DNA from: an uncultured Lachnospiraceae bacterium
Lineage (GTDB): Bacteria; Bacillota; Clostridia; Lachnospirales; Lachnospiraceae
DNA: 64,000 nucleotides
Direction of reading: 5' to 3'
Assembly: GCA_910587095.1 (NCBI GenBank)
Contig: CAJUMJ010000001.1
Span: 1 to 64,000, forward strand
Shown: positions 54,027-61,038 of the stretch, in pieces
How the letters are laid out: each line of letters starts with the position of its first letter
How positions within the stretch are numbered: position 1 is the stretch's first letter
The notes under the pieces: generated by a model
Database searches by the model: none
Seen by the model: only the letters and a program-made list of their open reading frames with translations
Told to the model about the DNA's origin: nothing
Position numbers and translations under genes: made by a program

Positions 54027-54322
54027 ACCCCGCATTGCCGCAGCTCGATTTCGCTTCGCTTCATCTCGCTCGCAGGCTCTCGCCTTATCGGAATATTTTC
54101 CCTACCCCGCATTGCCGCAGCTCGATTTCGCTTCGCTCATCTCGCTCGCAGGCTCTCGCCTTATCGGAATATTTTCCCTACCCCGCATTGCCGCAGCTCG
54201 ATTTCGCTTCGCTTCATCTCGCTCGCAGGCTCTCGCCTTATCGGAATATTTTCCCTGCCCCGCATTGCCGCAGCTCGATTTCGCTTCGCTCATCTCGCTC
54301 GCAGGCTGTCGCCCTATCGGAA
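54027..54322 (-). repeat. Four-copy 76/77-bp tandem repeat between permease and ATPase
   Basis: Units start at about 54027, 54104, 54180 and 54257, giving periods of 77, 76 and 77 bp. Copies 1 and 3 have one base more (GCTTCATC) than copies 2 and 4 (GCTCATC); the fourth diverges at its end. Each unit carries CCCCGCATTGCCGCAGCTCG and CTCGCAGGCTCTCGCC. The alternation suggests duplication of a two-unit block. Together with the following hairpin it fills the 386-bp gap. There are no spacers, so it is not a CRISPR array. Confidence 0.85.
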
Positions 54323-54377
54323 TATGTACAGACAATCGTCCTCGTGCAAGCACGGTCCGTTTGTCTGTACATATTCC
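54319..54377 (-). terminator. Perfect 17-bp stem hairpin after the exporter permease
   Basis: GGAATATGTACAGACAA (54319-54335) and its exact complement (54361-54377) enclose a 25-base loop that has its own CGTG/CACG stem. It lies 9 bp after the permease stop codon. No T-run follows, so it may be an mRNA 3'-end stabiliser or partial terminator that sets the permease to ATPase ratio. Confidence 0.6.
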
Positions 54378-54385
54378 GGCAATGC

Positions 54386-55393
54386 TCATAGCACATCCGC
54401 AAAATGACTTCTTAGTCTTCTGAACACCAGTGTTCCTATGCAGAACATACTGATTGTGAAGATCCAAAAATAGGTGGAGGAATAGAAATGTTCCCAAAAC
54501 CACTCTTCCTCGAAGATTGCGCTGCGGTATCCGTTGACGATGTATACAAGCGGATTCAATTTAAAAAGCGTCTTCATATTGTCGGTTGGCAGCATTTTGA
54601 TATTCCACATAATGGGAGTCGCCCACATGCCGATCTGAAGGGCGATGCTGATCACCTGCTGTAAATCCCTGATAAAGACGACAAGGGCGCTCGTCAGATA
54701 GCTCAGCGCCAACACAAACAAAAAGAGACAAAAACTGTAGTAGAGAAGCTGCACTGTATAAATCCTCGGCGTATAGCCGTAGCCGATCGCCACAATAAGA
54801 AGGATACCCATAAAAAACAGATGGATAAAGGTGGCGGCAATGACCTTAATAATGGGCAGGATACTTATATTAAAGACTACTTTCTTGACCAGATAGGTGT
54901 ACTCTACAAGCGCCATCGTCCCCTGTGAGATCGCTTCCGAAAAGTAAAACCAGGGCACCAGGCCCGCCATCAGGTACAGCACGTAAGGCGGCGCCTCGCC
55001 GTCCGCCGCCACAAATTCCACTCTCGCCTGGAATACCTTGTCGAACACGATCCAATACATAAGCACCGTGACCACCGGCTGGGCCATCGCCCACAGGATT
55101 CCCAGATAGGAACCTGCATATCGCTTTTTGAAGTCATTTTTTGCCAGTTTCCAGATCAGCATCCTGCTCTGAAAAAGCTCCAGAGGGATGGTCACGATCC
55201 TATCATAATAAATGGTAAATATAATGCAGGTAAAAGTGATCAGCACACAACCGCTGACCTTCTTCATCCGCTCCGTCACCTGATCGGCCAGGGGATTGTG
55301 ATGGGAAATCAGCACAAAAGCCAAAAGCAAGCCAAGCCCCCAAAATATACCAATCGCCGCGGACTTGGGAAAACCCTTCTTCCCGGCCTTCAT
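54386..55393 (-). CDS. Polysaccharide ABC exporter permease (Wzm/TagG-type)
   Basis: A 335-aa ABC-2 membrane protein that would form the export channel with the ATPase at 52674. The core starts at LIWKLAKNDFKKRYAGSYLG, the amphipathic coupling helix of this family, and has six helices with LVPWFYFSEAI and LQQVISIALQIGMWATPIMW. About 65 residues with two further hydrophobic helices precede the core, which is not usual for TagG. The ATG at 55393 follows AGGAGGT by seven bases and shares one base with the rfbC stop (TGATG). A longer frame from a GTG is not supported. Confidence 0.93.
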   Translation of the reverse strand: MKAGKKGFPKSAAIGIFWGLGLLLAFVLISHHNPLADQVTERMKKVSGCVLITFTCIIFTIYYDRIVTIPLELFQSRMLIWKLAKNDFKKRYAGSYLGILWAMAQPVVTVLMYWIVFDKVFQARVEFVAADGEAPPYVLYLMAGLVPWFYFSEAISQGTMALVEYTYLVKKVVFNISILPIIKVIAATFIHLFFMGILLIVAIGYGYTPRIYTVQLLYYSFCLFLFVLALSYLTSALVVFIRDLQQVISIALQIGMWATPIMWNIKMLPTDNMKTLFKLNPLVYIVNGYRSAIFEEEWFWEHFYSSTYFWIFTISMFCIGTLVFRRLRSHFADVL

Positions 55394-55953
55394 CAACGAT
55401 ACCTCCTGGTGAACGCCGAAAGCCCTTCCCACTTTTTATCTTTCTCAGACATTACGGGGGCCATTCCCTCCGGGATCGGCCATTCCACCCCGATTTCCGG
55501 ATCGCTGTAGAGAATACCGCCCTCGTCGTTCGGATGATAAAAATCGGTGCACTTGTAGGCAAACTCCGCATAATCCGACAGCACGAGGAAACCGTGCGCA
55601 AAATTCTTCGGAATAAAGAACTGTTTTTTGTTCTCCGCCGACAAGGTAACTCCATACCACTTACCATAAGTTTCGGAACCCGGGCGCAAATCCACCGCCA
55701 CGTCGAAAACCTCTCCCGCAATCACACGCACCAGCTTGTCCTGCGGAAACTGAATCTGGAAATGTAACCCGCGCAGCACGCCTTTCGTGGAAGCCGACTG
55801 GTTATCCTGGACAAAAACCTGGTCGATCCCCGCCTCCTTATATGCCTCATAGTGATAGGTTTCCATAAAATAACCCCTGTTATCTCCGAACACCGCCGGG
55901 GTAATCACCTTAAGTCCTTCAATTTCACATGTCTCCACCGTTATTTTTCCCAT
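55393..55953 (-). CDS. rfbC: dTDP-4-dehydrorhamnose 3,5-epimerase
   Basis: Epimerises C3 and C5 of the dTDP-4-keto sugar in dTDP-L-rhamnose synthesis. The 186-aa cupin-fold protein has DNRGYFMETYHYEAYKEAG, FVQDNQSASTKGVLRGLHFQ (with the catalytic His in LRGLHF), the VFDVAVDLRPGSETYGKWYG strand and the active-site region FAHGFLVLSDYAEFAYKCTD. The start is taken as the ATG before GKITVE, ten bases after AAAGGA; other starts up to 55974 are possible. The stop overlaps the exporter permease start by one base. It is separated from the GH25 gene by a family 1 repeat. Confidence 0.95.
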   Translation of the reverse strand: MGKITVETCEIEGLKVITPAVFGDNRGYFMETYHYEAYKEAGIDQVFVQDNQSASTKGVLRGLHFQIQFPQDKLVRVIAGEVFDVAVDLRPGSETYGKWYGVTLSAENKKQFFIPKNFAHGFLVLSDYAEFAYKCTDFYHPNDEGGILYSDPEIGVEWPIPEGMAPVMSEKDKKWEGLSAFTRRYR

Positions 55954-55986
55954 TGTCATTCGTTCCTTTCCCACAATTATTATTAC

Positions 55987-56142
55987 TTTTCACGCTAACC
56001 AACATTTTGCCGCTGCACGGCAACACAAATCAGTGCGGAGAATGCCGTATTTCAGGCATTCTCCTACGCGAGACTTAGAACTTCTTAGTGAAGCAGCCTC
56101 TGCTGCTGAACTTTAGAAGTTCTTCTCGCGTTTTTCACGCTA
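55987..56142 (-). repeat. Family 1 multi-hairpin element after the GH25 gene
   Basis: Starting at the GH25 stop codon (TTAGCGTGAAAA), the outer stem is CGCGAGA/TCTCGCG, the middle tier AGAACTTCT/AGAAGTTCT and the inner hairpin AGCAGC/GCTGCT. The shared GGAGAATGCC/GGCATTCTCC hairpin follows, then TTGCCG/CGGCAA (56007-56023) in the place where other copies have GTCACAG/CTGTGAC. The end again reads GGTTAGCGTGAAAAG. Confidence 0.85.
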
Positions 56143-57486
56143 ATCGCCTGTCGGTACGTTTCCGCTGTCGCCGTTTACAACGCCGGAGTACCCTGCCGCA
56201 CCTTTGGCATGATTGATCGAAGTATCTATATTCATATAACACAAGTTCAGATCCACATTGGTGGATATACCGTCCACGGTTCCTTTGGAAGTGTACTGCC
56301 ACATATGATAATATTCATCGTAGGTGGGTGTCTGCGCATATTCCGCAAGCCACACACGATAATCCGACAGTCTTGTCATATCCAGTTCATCGTTTAGCCA
56401 GTTGCGGGAAGCGTACACACCCGTCTCGTAGCCGGCCGCCTCTATGGTCTGTAAAAACGCCCTGTGCGCCTGGGTACGATCGTCTCTGGAAAGTCCGTCG
56501 GCGCGTCCTCTTCCGCCCGTGCTCTCGCTATCCAGGAACACGGGATAATCCACATCATACTCCTCGATCAGCCTGATTACCATGGAAGCTTCCTCCACAG
56601 CCTCCACCTCGTCCCTCGCCTGGGTGAAGAAGTAGACGCCCACAGGAATGCCGGCCTCGATGGCTCCCTCTATGTTTTCCTTATATCTCGGATCGATGAC
56701 AAGCGCTCCCGTGGAAGCACCCCGGTAACCGCAACGGATAATGGCAAATTCAATGCCCGCCTCCTTCACGGCCTCCCAGTCAATCTCCTGATTCCACTTG
56801 GAAACATCGATGCCGAGCTTCGCGCTGCCGTTGTCAAACTGCAGCTCCATATTCTCCGTGCCGTCCGCGGCTTCCTCCGCGCCGTTGACCGCCTTGTCCT
56901 CCTTCGCCGGATCGATGTCGTCCTCAGTCAGCATCAGATACTCGATGTTGTCGATCACACGGTACTCGATATCCTGCCGCACCTGTATCGTTGTGATGGT
57001 GTTAGGCACGCGAAAGCCGTCCTTCTCGTTTAGAAAGACGCTGTACTCCCCGGAGCGCAGGCCGTCCACATAGATCACGCCGTCCTTATCGTTATCCGTG
57101 TACTCCCCGACATCCTGGATTGTCACCGTAAAGTCCGCTCCCGTAACAAGTCTGCCGACGCTGTCCACCACCATGATGCGCAGATCCTTCGCGACGGAAC
57201 TCATCATCAGGGACACGTTTCTGCCGGAGTAGGATTCGATACTCTTAAATTTGACCTCCTGGTCAAAGAACGTCTCGTCCGTCAAAAAACCGGACAGGTT
57301 GTTCCCGATCTGTCCCTCGTTCACCTGCTCCTCCTGCTCCGGTTCCTCCTCCTGCACGGGCGTCTCCTCCGCCAGTCCAAGCTTTTGCTTTACCGTATCA
57401 AAATTCATGATGGCGATCACCGCAAAGACCGCCAAAAATATGACGATCATGCAGGCCATCGCCCGTCTCATCCGCTTAGAGTCCAT
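56140..57486 (-). CDS. GH25 lysozyme-family protein, membrane anchored
   Basis: A 448-aa protein with an N-terminal membrane helix (about 10-28), an acidic Glu-rich spacer (about 40-58), a small beta-sandwich domain (about 100-180; MVVDSVGRLVTGADFTVTIQ) of carboxypeptidase-regulatory or Cna-B look, and a GH25 muramidase domain (about 222-425). The catalytic domain shows LGIDVSKWN, FAIIRCGYRGAS, YPVFLDSEST with the DxE pair, and YHMWQYTSKG. It would trim peptidoglycan, perhaps where the polymer passes or is attached. The ATG at 57486 follows AGAGG and overlaps the end of rfbA by 11 bases. The stop lies in a family 1 repeat. Confidence 0.92.
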   Translation of the reverse strand: MDSKRMRRAMACMIVIFLAVFAVIAIMNFDTVKQKLGLAEETPVQEEEPEQEEQVNEGQIGNNLSGFLTDETFFDQEVKFKSIESYSGRNVSLMMSSVAKDLRIMVVDSVGRLVTGADFTVTIQDVGEYTDNDKDGVIYVDGLRSGEYSVFLNEKDGFRVPNTITTIQVRQDIEYRVIDNIEYLMLTEDDIDPAKEDKAVNGAEEAADGTENMELQFDNGSAKLGIDVSKWNQEIDWEAVKEAGIEFAIIRCGYRGASTGALVIDPRYKENIEGAIEAGIPVGVYFFTQARDEVEAVEEASMVIRLIEEYDVDYPVFLDSESTGGRGRADGLSRDDRTQAHRAFLQTIEAAGYETGVYASRNWLNDELDMTRLSDYRVWLAEYAQTPTYDEYYHMWQYTSKGTVDGISTNVDLNLCYMNIDTSINHAKGAAGYSGVVNGDSGNVPTGD

Positions 57487-58345
57487 TTGCAACCTCTACT
57501 ATATACTGTCCGTACTCCGTCTTCATAAGCGGCTTTGCCAGCTCGAGAAGCTGATCCCGGGTGATAAATCCCCTCCTGTACGCGATCTCTTCGATGCAGG
57601 AAATATAAAGACCTTGTCTCTTCTGGAAAGCCGCCACAAAATCCGCCGCATCGAGAAGCGAGTCATGGCTTCCCGTATCCAGCCAGGCAAATCCGCGCCC
57701 AAGCGTCTCCACGCGCAACGACCCTCTGCGCAGATATTCGTTGTTGATACTTGTGATCTCAATTTCTCCCCGCGCGGAAGGTTTCACGTTCGCCGCAATC
57801 CCGACCACGTCATTGTCATAAAAATACAGTCCCGGCACCGCGTAATTGCTCCGCGGATGCTCCGGCTTCTCCTCTATGGAAAGGGCCACGCCGTTTTCGT
57901 CAAACTCGACTACCCCGTACTCTCTCGGATCCCTCACATAGTAACCAAAGATGGTCGCTCCGCTCTCTCTCGACGCAACCTCCCTGAGCACCTTGGAAAA
58001 ACTCTGTCCGTAAAAAATATTGTCCCCCAAAACAAGGGCCACATTGTCCGCGCCGATAAAATCCGCACCGATAATAAAGGCGTCCGCAAGGCCTCTTGGC
58101 TGTTCCTGTACCGCGTACTCCATCCTGAGTCCGAGCTGTTCTCCCGTGCCGAAAAGCTCCCTGAAAACGGGAAGATCCCTGGGCGTTGAGATGATCATGA
58201 TCTCCCGGATTCCCGCCAGCATCAGAATAGAGAGCGGATAATAAATCATTGGTTTGTCGTATACCGGCATAATTTGTTTTGAAACTGCTTTCGTCAGCGG
58301 ATACAGCCTGGTTCCCGAACCGCCCGCAAGAATGATTCCCTTCAT
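57476..58345 (-). CDS. rfbA: Glucose-1-phosphate thymidylyltransferase
   Basis: Makes dTDP-glucose, the first step to dTDP-L-rhamnose. The 289-aa protein has the nucleotidyltransferase signature GIILAGGSGTRLYPLT, SKQIMPVYDKPMIYYPLS, LGDNIFYG with the metal Asp, EEKPEHPRSNYAVPGLYFYD and GFAWLDTGSHDSLLDA, all typical of RfbA/RmlA. The start follows AAGGAGAACGATCG. It is placed between the DUF4956 gene and the GH25 gene. Confidence 0.97.
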   Translation of the reverse strand: MKGIILAGGSGTRLYPLTKAVSKQIMPVYDKPMIYYPLSILMLAGIREIMIISTPRDLPVFRELFGTGEQLGLRMEYAVQEQPRGLADAFIIGADFIGADNVALVLGDNIFYGQSFSKVLREVASRESGATIFGYYVRDPREYGVVEFDENGVALSIEEKPEHPRSNYAVPGLYFYDNDVVGIAANVKPSARGEIEITSINNEYLRRGSLRVETLGRGFAWLDTGSHDSLLDAADFVAAFQKRQGLYISCIEEIAYRRGFITRDQLLELAKPLMKTEYGQYIVEVANGL

Positions 58346-58380
58346 CGATCGTTCTCCTTCTTTCCCTACTTTAATCTGCG

Positions 58381-59055
58381 CTAAAAAGTCACTTCGCCGT
58401 CATGATCCACCAGGGACGCCGAGATCATACTCTCCAGACCCATCAGCTCCCCCACAAGCGCGCCTCCCTCGGAAGTCTTTACCTCTATCGCCATATTCAG
58501 TTTATCCTTCGTCAGGTTCCTCGCCTTAACCTGCTGCGTTTTGCAATACTTTGCGACAATCTCCAAAATCCGTTTCTCCGCCCCGTAATCGGATGCGTTG
58601 ACTAACAGGATTACCGGCGCAGCGCTCTCCGGCATCCTCTCAAACATTAATATTATCACAGTTATGACGGTTGATGCAACCACCGCCACAACCGCAAATC
58701 CCGCGCCGCATATAATTCCCACGCTGATCGACCAGAAGAGAAAAACAAGATCCATCGGGTCCTTTATGGCGGTTCTGAATCTCACAATGGACAGCGCGCC
58801 AACCATACCAAGCGATATCACAATGTTGGACTGGATGGTCAAAATAACCGCCGCCGTGATCACCGCAAGAGCAATCAGCGAAAGATTAAAATTCCGGTTA
58901 TAAAACGCGTTCCTGTTCACAAGCCTGTAAATCAGAAAGATATAGGCCGCGATCAGAACCGTAATCAGCATACATATCACAATGTGGACGAAATCGAGCT
59001 TTACGGAGGCATAGCCTTCCAGAAAAGATTTCTTGAATATATCTATAAAACTCAT
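58381..59055 (-). CDS. DUF4956 membrane protein
   Basis: A 224-aa protein with four likely membrane helices in its first half (about 22-44, 53-73, 76-93, 104-128) and a cytoplasmic C-terminal domain of ferredoxin-like look. The conserved loop SLGMVGALSIVRFRTAIKDP is the hallmark of DUF4956. Function is unknown; members often sit beside VTC polyphosphate polymerase and CotH genes. The ATG follows GGAGGAG and overlaps the VTC stop (ATGA), so the two are translationally coupled. It may form a membrane partner or channel for the polymerase, but that is inference. Confidence 0.9.
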   Translation of the reverse strand: MSFIDIFKKSFLEGYASVKLDFVHIVICMLITVLIAAYIFLIYRLVNRNAFYNRNFNLSLIALAVITAAVILTIQSNIVISLGMVGALSIVRFRTAIKDPMDLVFLFWSISVGIICGAGFAVVAVVASTVITVIILMFERMPESAAPVILLVNASDYGAEKRILEIVAKYCKTQQVKARNLTKDKLNMAIEVKTSEGGALVGELMGLESMISASLVDHDGEVTF

Positions 59056-59780
59056 ACCCTCACTCCTCCGTAACAATTATATTTTCTGCACAGATAGTAT
59101 TTGGAAAAGCTCGTCCACCGAAGCGAGTCGAGTGAAAGCTGCTTCCTGATATAGGATGGCAGAAGCTCGTCCCACTTTACTTCAAGAATGCTCCTCCCCG
59201 CAGGCAGGATACTCCGAAACGCAATTTCCGGCCTTAAAAATCCGGCAATGTCACCCGAAGAGGCTATGCCCTCGTCAAAAGTCACTCTCACGTTGCCCGC
59301 CGCGCAGACATAGGGCGTTCTGGTGTACTCGACAATCACCACAGGCCGCAGAGCCTTGATCCGCATCCGGGCGAACATGGCCGACTGTCCGCAAAAAGCC
59401 TCCCCTTCCGGCTCCGGTATCTCGCCCTCCATCAGGCGCATACACTGATTGAGCGTAATCGGACATGACGTCTTTCTCGTCATCCCCCGCCGCTTCGCCT
59501 TACATTCCAGCGTGATCCGCCTGCTGTCGCAGTTGTAAAACCGGATGCGGAATTTTTCGCGCGGATCGACGCCGTCCTCGTTCTCGTAAAAGCAGTCGTC
59601 CCCGGGACTGTCAAAATAGAGGCTGCGGATCAGGTATGTCCCGTCCGCCCCGGCATGAGCATCCCTCTCCAACGCTCCCTGCGCGCGAAGCTGCAACACT
59701 TCTCTCTCCATGCCGTCTATCAGATATTTATACTCATGTCTGTATTCCGACCTGTTTTCCACATTACCGAAGACACCCAT
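59052..59780 (-). CDS. VTC-domain polyphosphate polymerase
   Basis: A 242-aa protein with the tunnel-fold VTC domain that in yeast Vtc4 makes polyphosphate from ATP. The basic and acidic tunnel residues appear in RHEYKYLIDG, YLIRSLYFDS, REKFRIRFYN, TLECKAKRRG, VVIVEYTRTPYV and SILEVKWDELLPSYIRKQL. No SPX domain or membrane helix is present, so the membrane partner is probably DUF4956. The start overlaps the end of the Cthe_2159-like gene by 17 bases. Bacterial members may make polyphosphate or modify an unknown acceptor. Confidence 0.9.
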   Translation of the reverse strand: MGVFGNVENRSEYRHEYKYLIDGMEREVLQLRAQGALERDAHAGADGTYLIRSLYFDSPGDDCFYENEDGVDPREKFRIRFYNCDSRRITLECKAKRRGMTRKTSCPITLNQCMRLMEGEIPEPEGEAFCGQSAMFARMRIKALRPVVIVEYTRTPYVCAAGNVRVTFDEGIASSGDIAGFLRPEIAFRSILPAGRSILEVKWDELLPSYIRKQLSLDSLRWTSFSKYYLCRKYNCYGGVRV

Positions 59781-60657
59781 CCGCGATATAAGCCTCCCCT
59801 TCCGTCTTTACCTTCTCCTCCACCGCGTTTACGTTGCACACGCAGCGGTACATATAAAGCCCGGAGGCCGCAAAGATGCCTTTCTGGCCCGCCACCACCG
59901 AGAGCACGCCGCCGTCGATCTCTATGACGCCTCTGTCATCCGCTCCCTGTTTCACCGTGTAAAGCCCGTGTCCCTCGCTCTGTACATCCACGGATGCGTC
60001 CTTTAACAAAATACCGTCGTTGCCTCTTATGCCGTCGCCCCTGGCGTGTACTTCCACGCTGCCGGAAAGCAGCTTAAGCCGGTCTTTGCTGCGGATGCCG
60101 TCTTCGTAGTACCCGTAGACACGAAGCGTGCCGTCGCCGTTTATTGTGAGATCGCACGCGCTGAAAAGACAAGCCGGGCACTCCTCGTAGTCCGAATAAT
60201 CGGTTCCGTCCTTCAGCGTGTTCCCCGTTCCCGACACCAACGTCACAATCACCTTGGAAGCCTCCTCGATCCGTATGGCCGGTCCCTGTCCAGACGAAAT
60301 CTCCACATCCTCCAGATACAGATGCACCAGCTCGTCCTCCTGCGCGTCCACGACAACCTGTCCCTCCAGGCTGCCGGAAAGCCAAACGTCGCCGCCCTCG
60401 GCTACGACGATTTTCCCCTTATGATCATCCAGATTGATGTGACTTGTCTCCTCCTCATCGTCCGGCATGGTCTTGCTGTCCTGCTTTGTTCTCCGGTCAC
60501 GATTTTGCCGCTCCGTCTGCCAGTCTGCAGCCTGTCCCGTCTGCTCCTGCACCGGTTCGCTTCCCGCACAGGCTGACAGAAACAGAGCCGTGCACAAAAT
60601 CACCGCCACGCCTATGCTTTTGCGCCTTTTTCTCTCCGCCCTGCCGCTCTTCATCAT
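59764..60657 (-). CDS. Cthe_2159-like carbohydrate-binding lipoprotein
   Basis: A 297-aa exported lipoprotein: basic N-terminus, hydrophobic core and lipobox LSAC (Cys near 30), then an acidic low-complexity spacer with many Asp, Glu, Gln and Arg, and a repetitive beta-helix domain (about 75-290). Segments such as SGQGPAIRIEEASKVIVTL, GDGTLRVYGYYEDGIRSKD, GDGIRGNDGILLKDASVDV and GGVLSVVAGQKGIFA match the polysaccharide-binding domain of Cthe_2159, a calcium-linked right-handed beta-helix. It probably binds an acidic surface glycan or phosphate-bearing polymer. Its ATG overlaps the stop of the small membrane protein gene. Confidence 0.85.
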   Translation of the reverse strand: MMKSGRAERKRRKSIGVAVILCTALFLSACAGSEPVQEQTGQAADWQTERQNRDRRTKQDSKTMPDDEEETSHINLDDHKGKIVVAEGGDVWLSGSLEGQVVVDAQEDELVHLYLEDVEISSGQGPAIRIEEASKVIVTLVSGTGNTLKDGTDYSDYEECPACLFSACDLTINGDGTLRVYGYYEDGIRSKDRLKLLSGSVEVHARGDGIRGNDGILLKDASVDVQSEGHGLYTVKQGADDRGVIEIDGGVLSVVAGQKGIFAASGLYMYRCVCNVNAVEEKVKTEGEAYIADGCLR

Positions 60658-61016
60658 ACCTCTGCTCTTCCCGCTTTTGCACGTTTCCTTTTAAAAAGCT
60701 TCCCCGAAAGACGTTTTGCCACGCCGAGTCCTGCAGCCGCCAAAAGCGCCAGGACGGAATAACGGAACACAAAACTGATATCGTAGACAGAATAGTACAC
60801 TTCTTCCCCGAGATACCGCGCGGAAAAGCTCACGGTGCGGACTCCCTTCATGACATAGAGGGCGGCGTACGAAAGGCACACGATCACAAGATCGTTGACA
60901 AGCCACCCCGCTGCCGCCTTGCAAAGATCCTTCCACCCGTCAATTTCCTGCCCGCCTTCAATCTGCCAGGTTAAGATCCCCGGCACAAGCAATAATAACA
61001 AAACGACACAGACCAC
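60654..61016 (-). CDS. Small membrane protein of the CotH-VTC cassette
   Basis: A 120-aa protein with three likely membrane helices (about 1-17, 36-55 and 83-101) and a basic C-terminal tail. I recognise no family. I chose the GTG at 61014-61016 because AAGGAG lies seven bases upstream and this puts the start 22 bp after the CotH stop. A TTG at 61058 would overlap the CotH gene and lacks a clear site. Its position inside a chain of overlapping genes suggests a structural part of the same membrane system. Confidence 0.7.
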   Translation of the reverse strand: MVCVVLLLLLVPGILTWQIEGGQEIDGWKDLCKAAAGWLVNDLVIVCLSYAALYVMKGVRTVSFSARYLGEEVYYSVYDISFVFRYSVLALLAAAGLGVAKRLSGKLFKRKRAKAGRAEV

Positions 61017-61038
61017 TCTCTTTCTCCTTTTCCAAAGC

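Noticed and set aside
54027..54322. Repeated units that could suggest a CRISPR array
   Set aside because: Units are contiguous with no variable spacers and are 76-77 bp long; no cas genes are nearby.
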